A DNA stretch of 64,000 bases from the NCBI GenBank assembly GCA_027625915.1, contig JANTQA010000026.1:6634001-6698000 (forward strand). The letters run 5' to 3'. Each line of letters starts with the position of its first letter. The stretch's first letter is position 1. Position numbers and translations under genes: made by a program. A model generated the notes under the pieces. It was not told where the DNA came from. It saw only the letters and a list, made by a program, of their open reading frames with translations, and searched no databases. Below, piece by piece: positions 12,064-25,277 of the stretch. The stretch is from Anaeramoeba flamelloides (taxonomy: Eukaryota; Metamonada; Anaeramoebidae).

Positions 12064-15000
12064 AATAAATGTAAAATAGTGAAAAAATGAAAATTACTTT
12101 TTCTTCATAAGTGTGGACTTGAAGTTTTTTAGATCCTGACCAAATTGTTTGATTGGTTCTGTTGTTCATTTTGTTTACAGCTTTCTAAAATTTTTTTTGG
12201 TATTATTTCATTTGATCTAAAAATACACTTTTGTTAAGGAATCTTTTGGTTTTAACCAAAATAGTAACCTCATATAAAGATAATCAATAAAATCTTCAGA
12301 AAATATTTCCTATCGATGTTGAAGATTCCAATATCACTCAATTCTAAACAATATTATTACTTGGAGACCGTAAATATGCCTAAATATTTTTTGTTATTTG
12401 ATAAGGATATAAACAACTATTTTGTTATTTTTTTTTTTTTAATTGTCCAGTAAGAAGGTACACTTGAAATTGTTCTCAACGGGTCTTTTAACTCTTTTAT
12501 GAGTTGAATGAGAAACTTTTTCCCATTTTAAAAAAACCAGACTGATCAAAATATTAACGTTTAATAAAAGTGATACTAAATAGTTTGTAGAAAATCTTTG
12601 TCGATTTTACTCCTGAAAATCATTTTAAAGTCATCTGTGACTTTTCTTTTTAGTTGAGTTAAGTTGTCTTTTGGTTGATAGAATAGAACAAAAATAACTA
12701 TCTATTTAATTGAATAAAATTGGAAAAAAATTTAATTATGAGAAAAGGGGAAAAAAGATTATTTATATATAAGTGTATTAGATCCATTTTTCGAAAAGTT
12801 AGGACTTTTTTTGAGACCATCTAACAAGAACTCAAAAACACATAAGTTGCAGTAAATGCAATAACCCATGTTTTCTGATCTCTTTATATTTTAAAAAAAT
12901 ATATATTTTGTCAAAACTCATTATTTTTGTTATATTTTTTGAATTAGTATTTTTTTTTTTTTTTTTTTCTTTTTTAGTAAGAATTATTTGTTTTGTGTTC
13001 TTGATAATAAATATGAACAATAATTTGAACATATATCCATTGATAACTTTTTATTTTGAAAAAACCAACTGTTATTTAATAATCCACAAAAATTTTTAAC
13101 AGAAATAGAAATCAAATTTTTGGTATAATTTCGTTTTTATCAATCCTAAAACTCTTTAACAAAAAATTATCCTTTTGGTTAGAAAAGAAAAATGCAAAAT
13201 TAAAATAATAACATAAAAACATTGAAGAAGTTCAAAAACTCAAAATTAAAAAAAAATCAATTTTTTTCAATACCACAAAGTTAAATCCAAAAAATCTCTG
13301 ATTATTTTATCAAAATTTTCAAAAATAACATTTAAATTTGTTTTCAAAAATAATATAATTCAAAACACATTATTAGTTTAAATATTGTAATAATTCAAAT
13401 AAGCGTGTCTCTTCTGATATTTTGATAACCATGTTACTTGGATGCTGGGGTATTAAGGTAATTTTTTTGAAATCAAAAAAAAAAAAAATAATTTTTATAG
13501 ATATTTTAGACCAATTAAAATAATACATCAATCTAATTTGACAATCAATTTCTAAAAATTCAAAATGAATAAACAAGTCTATTTATAGAAAAAAAATATA
13601 AATGAGTGACACATGATTTTTTAAAAAAAAACTTATAAATTATAAATCTTAAAATAACTTTTCTTGTTATTAGTCCTGATATTATACTCTTTGGGATAAT
13701 CTAAATATTTTTTTTGATATTTTTCTTTCTTTCTTTATTTGTTACTTCAATCACCTTCTTTATTGTATATTAAATATATAGTAGTCCTTTTATGAATGGA
13801 ATAGAGAAGATTATATCATGTAGTTGAGGTGTAGGGATGTTTTATTTTTCTCTTAAAATAAAATTCTTAATATATTTGTACAATTTTGGATTTTATATAT
13901 TTTTTCCAAATCAAAAAAAAAAAAGTATATGATAGTTTTATTTGGGTTTTTGTTTAATTTTCCAAAATAATAAATTTCTAGAATATCCCAAAAATTACAA
14001 GAAACCTCACAACTTGCTAAATTTTTTCAAAAACAATCTCTAAATATTGTATTTTTAAAATAACTTATATAAAAAGCAATATTAACGATAAAAATTTTGA
14101 AAGGTGTTTACTTCTTTATTAGATATCAATCCGAATTAAAAAAAAATGAAAATTTACAATAATATTTTTTTCTTTTTTAATTGTAAAATTTTTGAATTTT
14201 TTTATTTGGATTAGTGGAGAGATCATATCAATGTATTTTTTTAATAGTCTAAAAAGAATCAAATTTTTCAATTTCGAAATAAAATCAAATATTTCTTTCA
14301 AAAGGTATTGTCAAATTTAATAGAGTAATACCTTTTTTTTTTTAGCTTTTTTTTAAATTTTTTTTATCATTTTATTATTTTATTTTCATGTTTGATTTTT
14401 AATAAATATTTCCTTGTTTTTTTTCTGCAAATTGTTTTAATATTTATTATTTTTCCTTCTTAATGTTCAATCTAAAGTTCATACATTGTAACTAATTTCA
14501 AAAAAAAAATAATAAACCAAAAATTGATGGTTTTTTTTCGAAAGTCAAGGTAATTTTGAAAGGATGTATTCAAATCTTAATGATATTAATTGTTATCTTT
14601 TCTTAATATAATAATATTACGATAACTTTGAATAAATAATTTATGAAAGATAAAAAACTGAAATTCAATATGTAGTTTTGGCACATTTTAATTTTCAGAA
14701 TTTATTTTTTCCTTGTCGTGTAGTAATTACTTATTTTTTTAAATTACTGTTTAATTTCCACAATAGATCGAATGTAAACTAAATTTATAGATTAATGGCG
14801 TAATTTTTTTTTTTTGACTTTTTCGGGAATATACCTTTTTTTAGATGAAAAAAAAATAATTCTACTGTTTTCTACTGAATAATTAAATTATATTTTTTTT
14901 ATTATAATAGATAACTTCAAATTTAAAAAAAATATTTTTTTTCAAAATTAGATTTTTAATGGGCCAATGATTTCGAAATGGAGTTTATTTCTAACAAACT

Positions 15001-16570
15001 GTGTATTGATATATATATATATATATATATATATCACAGGTTGTACAATTTTTCGTTTCAAAATCATGAAAGATGTATAAAATCGGGTTTTTTCGAGTTT
15101 TTTATATGTTTTTTTTCGTTTCATTCATGTTTTCGTGTTTTGTTTTTTGAAAAAGTCCTCTAAATAATCTGAAATCATACTTTTCGTTTATGGGATATGA
15201 AAAAACACAAACGAAAAAACTTAAAAAAATGAATGAAATGAATTATATATATATATATATAATAGGAGTATGGTTTAATTACTTTAAAAGTGTTGGAAAA
15301 CTGGGGAAATTCACGATTTCCGATTTAAGTGGGGGATTTTGTATTTTACACATTGAAAAGAGTTTGATTTTTAATTTTTGAAACTGCTAAAACAATAAAA
15401 TTGGGATTTTCCATTTAAAACTTTGAAAATTGTAAACACTTTAATAATTGAAAACAGAATAATTTTTATTCAAAAAAATTATAATTTGAGAAAGAAAATT
15501 GGTTAAAATTTATCTTTTTTATGTTTCCAAATTAGATCATCTCACAGAATTTTTTAAATTGTTATTTTACCCCTCTTAAGTGAATTTTTATTGATCACAA
15601 AAAAAAATAAAAATTATTGGCTTAAAAAAATTTTTTTTCAGAATTACTAATTTGGTTTTTGTGATCAGTAATTTTTTTCATCCTCTGATTTTACTTGAAC
15701 TGTCAAGAGAGACACTTATATTAAAAAAAAATTAATACTCTATACCAGTTTTAAACCTAATTTTTGTACTTAATTCATAAGTACATTTCTCATTTCTTAA
15801 CCTTTATATCCTTAATATTCCCATATTATATTATGTAAATAAAAAAATTTCATTTTTTTATAATTGTCCTTTTGTCAAAATTCTTTATATTATATTAAAG
15901 TGTTTTTTTTTTTGTCCAAAATTACTTCTTTTATCATTTTAGAAAGAATATTTCTTTGTTTAACTGATGCAAAAAATTTGAAACGTGTATTAACCTTAGT
16001 AATAACCCTTACTTTTTTTTTATTTTTTAAAAAGAATTATAATATTATAACATTTTTAAAAACTCACTCAATATATTATATTGTTTATTATTTGTTAAAT
16101 AACAGGGAGAAATTGATGAACCAACAAAAATTAAATAAAAGTACCCAATACATATGAACAGACGGGTTAAATCAAGTATCTTATATATTTAATGTACAAT
16201 TATTAATATTTTTTTAATAATTTTTTTGTCCAATTTTATTTTTTTGTGATCTATCATTTAAATTTTTTAAAAAAAGTTTTTTACATCAAAATAAATTTTA
16301 ATTGAATTTTTTTAAAAAAATTTTTTTATGTGAATAAATAAAAATAAATATACACAATAAATTATTTGTTCCATTATTTTAATTATTTTTATATTAGTTT
16401 TATAGAATTTTTTTGTTATAATACTGAATGATTTTTGAAATATACTGAGAGAAATAAAAACAATCTTTAGTATCTGAATTCATGGCATATGAAATTTACT
16501 ATTTCTTTTAGAAGTCCTGTTTTAAAAAATATTATACATAGATAGATATAGATATATATATATATGTATA

Positions 16571-16652
16571 CCATATCGGAGAAAAGAATTAAACACGTCG
16601 CTCACGCGTGCGCCAACGCTTTTAACGACATCAAAAAAATCGTCATACCTGT
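16571..16652. other. CpG-rich island between two TA microsatellites
   Basis: About 80 bp with roughly nine CpG dinucleotides in a region otherwise almost devoid of them; the core includes ACACGTCGCTCACGCGTGCG. It is flanked on both sides by (TA)n. The minus strand has an open frame whose core reads DDFFDVVKSVGARVSDVF, with no ATG of its own. It could be an inserted foreign fragment, a small RNA or a conserved element. I cannot tell which. Confidence 0.5.
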
Positions 16653-16919
16653 GATATATATATATATATTCCATAAACAATAATATTTACAATTTAAATA
16701 TTTCGATTTTTAATTTAATAAAATAAAATATTACCACCAATTGATTTAATAATAATTGGGTTTATAGTTCAAAATATATTCATCAAAATATTTCTGAAAA
16801 TTGAAAATGAAAAAATTGATTTTTTCAAAAAAACAATTTTACTAGGACATTTAATAAAAAATTGATATTATGATAATCACAGAACAATTTTATCAAAAAA
16901 TCATGAACAATGAAAAAAT

Positions 16920-17280
16920 CATTTTTGTATATGTGTAAAAGTGAATTCAATTAAAAGTAAAAATCAAATTAACTTCAAACAATAATTCATACATTATTAT
17001 CAATCAAAACAATAAAAACAATTTAGATCTCCTTTTTCATTGAAATCAATATGGATGAGTTGTTTTGGAAATCTCAAAAATTCTTAATTTTTTTCAATAA
17101 ATTTTTATTCAATTGATCAATCCAAGAAAAACTCATTACCAAAAGTAGTATTAAATAAACTAATATTCTATTTTTTCCTTCATTTTGTCTAAAATCATTT
17201 ATTTTTTCTTATATTAATAAATCTTACTTTACATTTTGAGTAAGGTACCCAATTACAATAGTGTTGGACTTTCTTTCCCA
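16920..17280 (+). repeat. Dispersed repeat R4, uninterrupted copy
   Basis: It aligns with two pieces downstream, 42,270-42,437 and 43,172-43,330, which are the halves of a second copy split by inserted elements. Shared landmarks: ATCAATCAAAACAATAAAAA-like sequence, GGAAATCTCAAAAATT/GGAGATCTCAAAAATA, and ATTGATCAATC followed by an ACCAAAAG motif. Confidence 0.65.
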
Positions 17281-17657
17281 AATGAAATGTAGATTGACAA
17301 AGCCTTATAGCAGAAACCCCCACACAATTTGTTAAACTCAGTATTCTCTTGAGCATTCTACTTCAATGAGTAATACTAAAACATTAACTCTTTTGAATTT
17401 TTAAAGACATAACAGGAAAAAATTAGACCCCCAAGAAGAAATTGAAATTTTGAACTTTCTCAAAGGTAGTTCATTAGGATCTTTCTGAGATTAAAAATTA
17501 ACAACACAACCTTTCTCAAGTTACCAAAAAAAAATGCACAATAAGACAAAAATCATTTTTTTCATAGATTACGTAAGATTTAACAGTTTTTTTTTCAATA
17601 GAAATTTTCAAGAAACCAAAACCAGGACAAATTGTCACAACAACGAACTAACAAAAA

Positions 17658-20600
17658 ATGGATCCCAAAGAAGAATTTGAACAAATGCTGAAAATCATTC
17701 TTTCGCCAAACAACGAAGAAAGAAAAAAAGCAGAATTTTTGTATCAAGAATTTGCATCAAACGAAACCTTATTGTGTATTGACTTACATTTACAAATGTT
17801 GTCTTCAGAGTCTTTACAAATCCAAACACTAACATTAGTCTTGTTACGTCAATTAATTTCCAAAATGGATCGGACAAACGAATTGTTTTCTTCCATTGAA
17901 ACGTTTGAGCCGCTCAAGGATGAGCTTTTCAAGCAACTGAATGAGAATTATTCCAAATATTTAAAAAAAAGGGTATGTGATGTAATAACATCGCTTCTCA
18001 TCAAGGTTGAGCTTGAAAAGTTCTGCCCAAACATGATTGAGATTCTTGAAAAGTATGCATCGCAAGATTTTGTGAGCGCAGAAATCGCAATGTATTTGCT
18101 TTCAAAGCTCTTAGTGATTGAGCGCGACTCAATGCTCAAGGAATCAGAAAAGATCTTTTCGATGCTACTACTTTTCATTTCCGATAAGGTTGACTCCGTG
18201 TCTTTAAGAATCGCTGCACTGAATGCATGCGGCTATTTTTTGATTTGCTTCAAATACGAACAGGACCTCCAAGTCTTTGAGCCAATTTTCGAAAGCTGCG
18301 TCTCGCTGCTCGGCAATTTAATCGAAAACGACGAAGACGAAGACATCATTTCGATGGTTATTCAGGAGTTAATTGAAATGCTAGAGTACGCACCTCGGTT
18401 ATGGAAACCTTATCTTGTCGCAATTCTCCAGCACCTTTTCCCAATTGCGAAAAAGGACGAATCGTCAAGAGAAATTCAAAGTATTTCAATTGAATTTATG
18501 TGCGTTTTAGTCGAACAAGGATCTGGGATGGCAATCAAAATTGAAAATTTTGTTGAAGAACTATTGAGCTTATTATTAAAGGTGCTAACAAATATTGAAG
18601 ATCTGTCAGAAAAACCAGAAATATGGGGAAATATGGTACACTTCTCTTTTCATATTTTGATTAATTCGATCTTTTGCTTTAATGTTTACTTGTTTTTCTC
18701 TTCAATTTTGTTGACACACACGAAAAATCAAATGTGTCGGGACATACTGTTAAATCCAAGTCCGAAAATAATTTAAATTTGATCTCAAAAGTCCGAAACA
18801 AACAAGATTTTCAAATTAAACCCAAAAAACAGTCAATTTTCATTGATAATTGATTTTTGACTCGATCTTGTGATTTAGTTCTGCTCCGTCATATTGTAAA
18901 AATCGAATTCTTATAATACTATTATTTTTCAATTAAAAAATGAAATTTTTTAGTTCACATTCCCAAAATTTTTTGCTTATTTACAAGTTGAAGAAAATCC
19001 AAAGATCTTTACAATATCATTTAGAAATGATATTTTTAGACAATAAATTAAACTTCCTGAGTTAACTATAAGACAAAATTTTTACTCTGCTAATTTGATT
19101 TTAGCTTTAATAATTGCTATTCATTTTGGAAATTGAAATAAAAATTTTCATTTATTAATTACAAAATAACAGTATTAAAATTTTATCTCAAAGCCGAATA
19201 AGAAAGATAATTAAATGTCTCAAAATATCAATTCTAATTGATTTTTTGAAGATATTTGGGGGTTTTCAGCTTATAATTAATTCTTTGTATTTTGGAACCT
19301 GAAGTAAAAATTTTCTTTTGTTAATTGGAAAATAACAGTATCGTCAAAGTATTTGGGAAATTTGAAATTAAAAATTTTCATTTTACAAAGAATTCAAAAA
19401 AATGCAAAACAATTTTTGATTGAAAATTTCCTTTTTTTAAAATCAAATAAACTAACTCGGCTTTCAAAACGATTCTTTACAAAAAATATTTTGAAGAGCA
19501 ACTTATTTGAAAAAGTTCCTGAAATATTTAAAACAATAAAATCTGTATTCAAAACTTTGGAAAAAACATTTTCTTAAAAAGGAAATTTGAAATTAAAAAT
19601 TTCCATTTATTTGTTGGAAAATGACAGTATCAAAAGAAAAACAATAAAGTTTGTATCAGGTGCAGACACTATGTAATTTAAAGTAAAAAGGAGAATTAAG
19701 GAGAACCTTCATTCTCTTTTTTAGAAAACTACACATTCCATATGGGAGTTAATTTAGCCCTTGATCTCATTTTATAAAGACTATTATGAAAATTCCTTCT
19801 TGTGTATTTTAAAAATTTATTGTTAAAAGTTCATCTGAATCTAATTAATGGAAAATATTATACTTTTATGGTTTTATCTTTGAAAATCAGAATTTCATTT
19901 TTAAGAAATTTTGGTGTATTTTTTCATTGCTAATTATTTGAAATTATAAATGGGAAAAAATTTTTTAGAATCTCATTTTCTTTTTAAATTCAAAAATGTT
20001 TTGTATTTAGAATTTTTCATTTGAAATTAAAAAAAACTGGTTCTATTTGAGCTATAAAAAGTTCCCATTGGAAGAAAAGAAATTCCGTTATTTGAAATTA
20101 AAAAAAGGAAAAAATTTTCATTTCAACTCATTTTTTTTCTCATTGTTTTTAAAGAAATAAATTAATATTAAATCCCCTTGGTTTTGAAGAAAGTACTTTT
20201 TACTGGTTATAGGTTGATTATATATATAAGGTATTTCCAAAAAAGTGGGACATTTTTTTTTTACATTTCATAAAAAATCATCTTTGTTAGTGGAGTCTTC
20301 ATTGATTGACATTACCAAATTAAGTTTAATATTAATACCAATTGAATCAATGGCTTAGGTGTTTATTTGAAAATATGTTGGATTAAATATTTCCAAAAAA
20401 GGAAAAAAAAAAATAGCACTTTTTTTGGTGAAAAAAATGAACAGTCAAATTTCAATAATAAACTAGAAATATGGAAAGGTTACAAATGATTTTTTAAACA
20501 ATAAAATTCAGTTATATATTTAAAATTCTATTTAAAAATTGTTAAGATTCATCGAGTTTAGAAAACAATTTTTTTGATTCAAATACTTATGATGACTGTA

Positions 20601-21740
20601 TCTATTTTAGATACTCTTTGAATTAGAAGTCTCAAATTTAGTCACTTCAAAATTCTCTCTTTAACGGATTAGATAAAGTTTCGTCTAAACCTTAACGATA
20701 AATCCAATAAAATTTTTTGTTGTCGCTCGTTTTATCATTTTGGACACGCCAATTTTGATTTTTTCGTTTTATATTTTTTTCTTTTGTTTGGATTAAAATG
20801 ATTGCTTATAAAAACATTAATACTTGATAACTTAAGTGTGATTTTATATTAGGTTTGGGAAAACACAATAAATTTGGTGATTTTTTTTTTGGCCTATTTT
20901 TGATTTTGGGTGTGTCCAAATTTTTGGAATGGGGTTTATTTATTTTTTATAAATAACAATTTTTATTTTTATTTTTATTTTTTTGAACTAATTATGCTCT
21001 TATGCGAAATATAATCTTATATAAAAATATTACATATCAAAAAATAGAGTGAGGATGAATATTATTATGTGAGCTTGGGAGAGGATGCTTTAATCCGGGT
21101 TTGCACTGTTTTAGGAGGGGGAAATGTATTAGAAACTTTATTTCTGATTATTCCAGAATATTTAAAATCAAATGATTTTGAAAAAAGATTTGCAGCATTA
21201 AGAACACTTTCTTCAATAGGAAAATCATCACACGATTTAATGGTTACAAAAATAACTGAAATTACAGAGATGGTGCTTGATTCTTTTCAAGATAAATACC
21301 CTCAAAATCGTTTCCAGTGTTGCCAAACAATCGAAAAGTTATTAAAATATTTTCCAAACAGTTTACAAGATCAATTTTCTCAAGAGATTTTATCAGGATT
21401 AGTATTATTACTAGATGAAACCATAATACCACTTCAATTGCAATCATGTAAAGCAATTTGGCAATTTGTTGAAGATTCCACTAGGGAAATAATTGAGCCA
21501 TATGCTGATGATTTAATGCACAAATTATTACAAATTTTAGAAATTAATGATATTTCTTTACAGTCAACAATAATTCCTACAATTTCTTCAATTGCAATAA
21601 CAATTGGTTCATTATTTGAAGGTTATTATCAAACATTAATGCCAACATTAAAAAATATATTTCAAAATACAAAAAGTAAGTTTTCATTTTAATTTCTTTA
21701 AAAAAAAAAATTAATAAATAAATAACAATTATAAATATCA

Positions 21741-21807
<67 letters not shown>

Positions 21808-23836
21808 AATACATAAATAAACAAACAAACAATTAATTAACTAATTAACTAACTAAAATATAGAAAATAGAAACAAAATTCTAATTTCAAAGGTTATTGA
21901 ATGTATTTCTATGATAGGACGATCTGTTGGTGCAAAAATATTTCATGATGATGCTTATGAAGTAATGGAAATGATTTTTAAATTTATGGAGATTGAATCG
22001 GAAACTTTAACGGAAACAGAAAAATCATATATTTATCATTCATGGTATCATATTTCATCATCTTTAAAAGAAGAATTTATACCATTTTTAGAATATGCCA
22101 TGCCATACATTCTTGAATCATCAAAAAAAAAAATCCAGATAATAAATTTAAAAAAAAAAAAAAAACAAAGAAATATTAATAACTTTGAACCCCAAAACGA
22201 ATCTGACCAAGATTATTCATCTGATGAATCTTCTGATGAATTTTCTGATGAAACAGATGACAGTTCAGATGATGAAAATAATGATTTTGAAGAAACACTT
22301 TACCAAGGTGAAAAGATTACAATAAGGAGTTCAGAAATTGAAGAAAAATCCGATGCAATTTGGTTAATTTACTATTTTGCAAAAATTATCCCGAACGATT
22401 ATTTTCTTTATGCCGAAGAATCGCTTGAAATAATTTTAAATGCTTTAGTTGAACCACTATCAAAAACTATTAGATTATATTCTTCGATGGCGATGCCACA
22501 ATTAATTAATGTCTATTTAATAGCATACCAAAATGAGGACATTAAAGAAATTAACAAAGAAACCATTACTAATTTGATCAAAAATATTTTGCTAAATTTA
22601 TTGGAAATAATTTGTATTGCTGATGATGACGAAAATGATGATGAATTTAATTTTGAAAATGAAAACGAAAGCAAAAAGGGAAAGGGGAATGAAAAGGGAA
22701 AGGGGGGCGAAAACGAAAACAAAAACGAGGATGAAGATGAGGATGAGGATCAATATGTAAATAACTACCAAGATATTAATGTCAAAGATGTTCGTTATAT
22801 TATTGATTCTATTAATGAAATCATGAAATTCTCAAAAAATTTAATTGATTCTGAAGTTTTTAACGATTACATTCTCCAGGTGCCCTTTATTCTGGAGCAA
22901 TCTGTAATTAGAAGAAAAATTTTAGAAGAGGAGCAAAAGGATCAAGATTTGCGAGGCATAGAAGATGATTTAAGGTTTAAAAGGGGGGTTCAGAAAGAAA
23001 ATATTCTAAATAATTCAATTGTGGAATCGTTCGGACCCTTATTCCAATACCATAAATCAATTTTTTTAAAATTTTTTGATACACAGCTTTTTGAATACTA
23101 TTCCGAAATTATAAAACCAAAATTCTCCAAATATGAAAACCATTTGGGTATCAAAACATTTACCATTTTAATTGAAAATTGCCCAACAATCGAATTGTTC
23201 CAGCACTATTGGCAATATATCGGTGACAACGTTTATGATTCAATATTGAGTGAAGATCTTGATTTACGGCAAACTGTTGTCTATTCCGTGGGTGTTTTTG
23301 CTCAATATGGCGGTGATTATTTTGCAAAATTCGCACACAAATTTGCTATCAATTTAATTAAATCAATCGGGTTATATTATGATTCCATTCTCAACCAAAA
23401 TGAGAAATTGGAAAAGAAATTAAAAAAAAAAGAGTTATTTGTTTACGATTTTTCTGTGGAGGCATTGGGGAAAATGTGCTTTTACCAACAAAAGGCAATC
23501 GATTATAATGAATTTTTAAATTTTTGGTTCCGCTGTCTACCCATTAAGACAAAAAAAAAGCAAATAATCCGAACTTATGGGTTATTGTGTTCCTTCATTG
23601 AGATGGACGAAGAAATTATCTTGGGTGAAAATGGGAAAAATTTGAATAAAATTATTCGGTTGTTTGCTCAAATCATTAATACCAAATATTCTCCTATAAA
23701 ATTGTCAAATAGAATCCATACAATAATTTTAAAGATTAAAGAAAGTTGTGGAAATGAACAATTTGAAAAACTTTTGCTTTCTATTGATAATCAAAATTTA
23801 ATAAATATAATTGTTGAGTTTATTTCAAATAAATAA
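17658..23836 (+). CDS. IPO5: Importin-5 / Kap121-type karyopherin beta
   Basis: Three exons, 17,658-18,635, 21,048-21,675 and 21,864-23,836, give 1,192 aa of HEAT repeats. It is a Ran-dependent import receptor expected to carry ribosomal proteins and histones into the nucleus. Family marks: EDALIRVCTVLGGG (IPO5 ESALDRMACGLGGK), VIECISMIGRSVG (IPO5 TIECISLIGLAVG) and LRQTVVYSVGVFAQYGGD (IPO5 VRQAAAYGLGVMAQYGGD). Exon 1/2 joins in phase 0. Exon 2/3 joins in phase 1 and restores a segment of exactly the human IPO5 length between LKNIFQN and IECIS. Two low-complexity inserts are present, a Lys-then-Asp/Ser stretch near residues 621-680 and a Glu/Asn/Lys/Asp stretch near 790-836. The ATG follows ACAAAAA, and no in-frame ATG lies just upstream. 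It converges with SMC1. Confidence 0.93.
18919..19172 (+). mobile_element. MITE, family M7 (254 bp)
   Basis: TA then CTATTATTTTTCAATTAAAA at the left, ...TTAATTACAAAATAACAG then TA at the right. The body aligns with the two halves of the interrupted M7 copy at 42,438-43,171, including TGAAATTTTTAGTTCACAT and ATTTTTAGACA. No ORF. Two more M7-like right ends (GGAAAATAACAG and GGAAAATGACAG, each followed by TA) follow at 19,338 and 19,628. Confidence 0.7.
20700..20938 (+). mobile_element. MITE, family M1, right half or divergent copy
   Basis: It aligns with the right half of the 53.7 kb element (CAATAAAATTTTTTGTT, TTATATTTTTTTCTTTT, TATATTAGGTTTGG) and ends TGTGTCCAAATTTTTGGAAT. The left half does not match. 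A variant left terminus, TATTTCCAAAAAAGTGGGAC near 20,232, may belong to a longer subfamily member. Confidence 0.6.
21676..21863 (+). other. Importin-5 intron 2 with a GT microsatellite
   Basis: 188 bp, donor GTAAGT, acceptor AAATATAG. It holds (TA)n followed by an uninterrupted (GT)n tract of about 26 units (21,752-21,804). An alternative AG at 21,892 breaks the reading phase; the chosen acceptor keeps it and matches the importin-5 length. Confidence 0.88.
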
Positions 23837-25277
23837 ATTTAGATTTTTATTATAATAATTTTTATTTTAAAAGATGTCTTTTTAATGATTTTTTTATCAT
23901 TTTTGTGTTTTTAGACCAAAATGTAATTTATTGTTTCATTGATTATAAACCAGGTTTCTATTTTGTTTTTTAGTTATTTCCCAAAAATTCATTCTTTTAT
24001 AAAACAAAAGGTGAAAAATAATAATTATTTCAATTCAACATATATAAACCACAATCAAGTCAAAGGAGCCAAATTGCATGAAGTGAATTGTATGTGTTTA
24101 CATGATTTGAATCGATATTAAAAGAAAAATTTTATTTTGGAAATTTCAAAATTGAAATCATTTTTTCTATTTTTTTTTTTTATCGGTTTTTTTTTGATAA
24201 CATAATTCATATGCAAATTATTTTTTTATTGCAAGATCTAAATAATCACTAGTTAAAAACTTGTTTTTCTAATATTTTTGAAAGAGTGGAAATGATAAGT
24301 AGAGAAATGATAATGATTTTTATTGCATTTTTATTCGGATCTTCAATTGAAGATCAAAATGAATATTGTTGGTTTTCTCAAATAGTACCCCATTAAATTT
24401 AGTTTTTCTATTTTTAAGAAAATATCATCCTTTTTTATTTTGATTTATTTCAAACAAACACCAACTATGCTTTGGTTTGTATTATTTTACTTATTTTCTT
24501 ATTTGTTCTTAGAGGGTAAACAATATAAAATAATTGATATTTGAAAAAAATGTTTTTTTTGGATACTCTTTGACTGAAACAAAGTTTATTATATATTGTA
24601 AAGTCTAGAAGAATAGTCAACATATTAAAGAATAAATTGGAAATATAAAATGTTAGATAAGTACATTACAACTCTTTTCTGTTCGTTTATCTTGATTCCT
24701 AATCAAAATTTTACTTCAATGCCTAAAAGTATAATTTATTTTTTGTGTTAGTTTTGATTTGATTCTAATAAAACTATATAAAAATATTTTTTATGAACAA
24801 AAAAAATACTATCTTAATTCACTAATTTTTTTTCTTCAATATTCCTCAAGATTTTTTTTTTTGTTTATTTTTTTCAAACGCAGTATTTTTGTTTTTGATC
24901 TTTGACTTCCAATCATTTAATCCTATCAACGTTTTACAGCTTGGAAAAAATCTTTATTTTTATCATCCAATGCTTTCTTAATTGATAACACGGTTAGATC
25001 TTCGTTACCAAAATCAAAGAGTTTGGTTGTTGGCGATTGTTTAATTCAAAAATCAATAATTATAATAAGGAAATAAAAAAAAAGAAAAAAATAACAAATC
25101 TTGAAAAATATTTTGTTAATTTTTTTTGTGTAAATTTTCCAAGAAAAAACAAAGTAAGTAAATATTTAGAATAAAAAATAAAAAGCAAAAAATAAAGGAT
25201 CTCTAAAAAATTTTATTAAAAAAAAAATTGTTTGAATTATTTTTTTAAAATATATTTTAAAATAAGTTAGGTATAAT
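23837..25277. other. Convergent intergenic spacer, importin-5 / SMC1
   Basis: 1.4 kb between two facing 3' ends. It presumably holds both 3' UTRs and terminators; no clear gene. A 39-codon minus-strand frame at 24,926-25,045 has unusually protein-like composition but lacks a start and a usable acceptor. Confidence 0.5.

Larger units (their letters stand above)
12064..17657. other. Gene-free region between CHK2 and importin-5, 5.6 kb
   Basis: The region lies between the divergent starts of the CHK2-like gene (-) and importin-5 (+), so it holds both promoters. No coding frame is convincing; the 60-97-codon frames here (for example 15,864-16,157) are Phe/Ile/Lys low complexity. Noted contents: (TA)n tracts at 15,009-15,034, 15,243-15,260, 16,547-16,565 and 16,653-16,671; a CpG-rich island at 16,571-16,652; and repeat R4 at 16,920-17,280. 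Confidence 0.55.
18636..21047 (+). other. Importin-5 intron 1, 2.4 kb
   Basis: Donor GTACAC, acceptor AAAATAG. It is needed because the exon 1 frame runs into Phe/Leu low complexity and a stop, while the importin fold resumes at 21,048. It contains an M7 element (18,919-19,172), two further M7 right termini (about 19,337 and 19,627), M3-like remnants (19,930-20,150) and an M1 right half (20,700-20,938). Confidence 0.85.

Noticed and set aside
15864-16157. 97-codon ORF (+)
   Set aside because: AT-rich Phe/Leu/Ile/Lys composition with no domain; indistinguishable from chance frames in this DNA.
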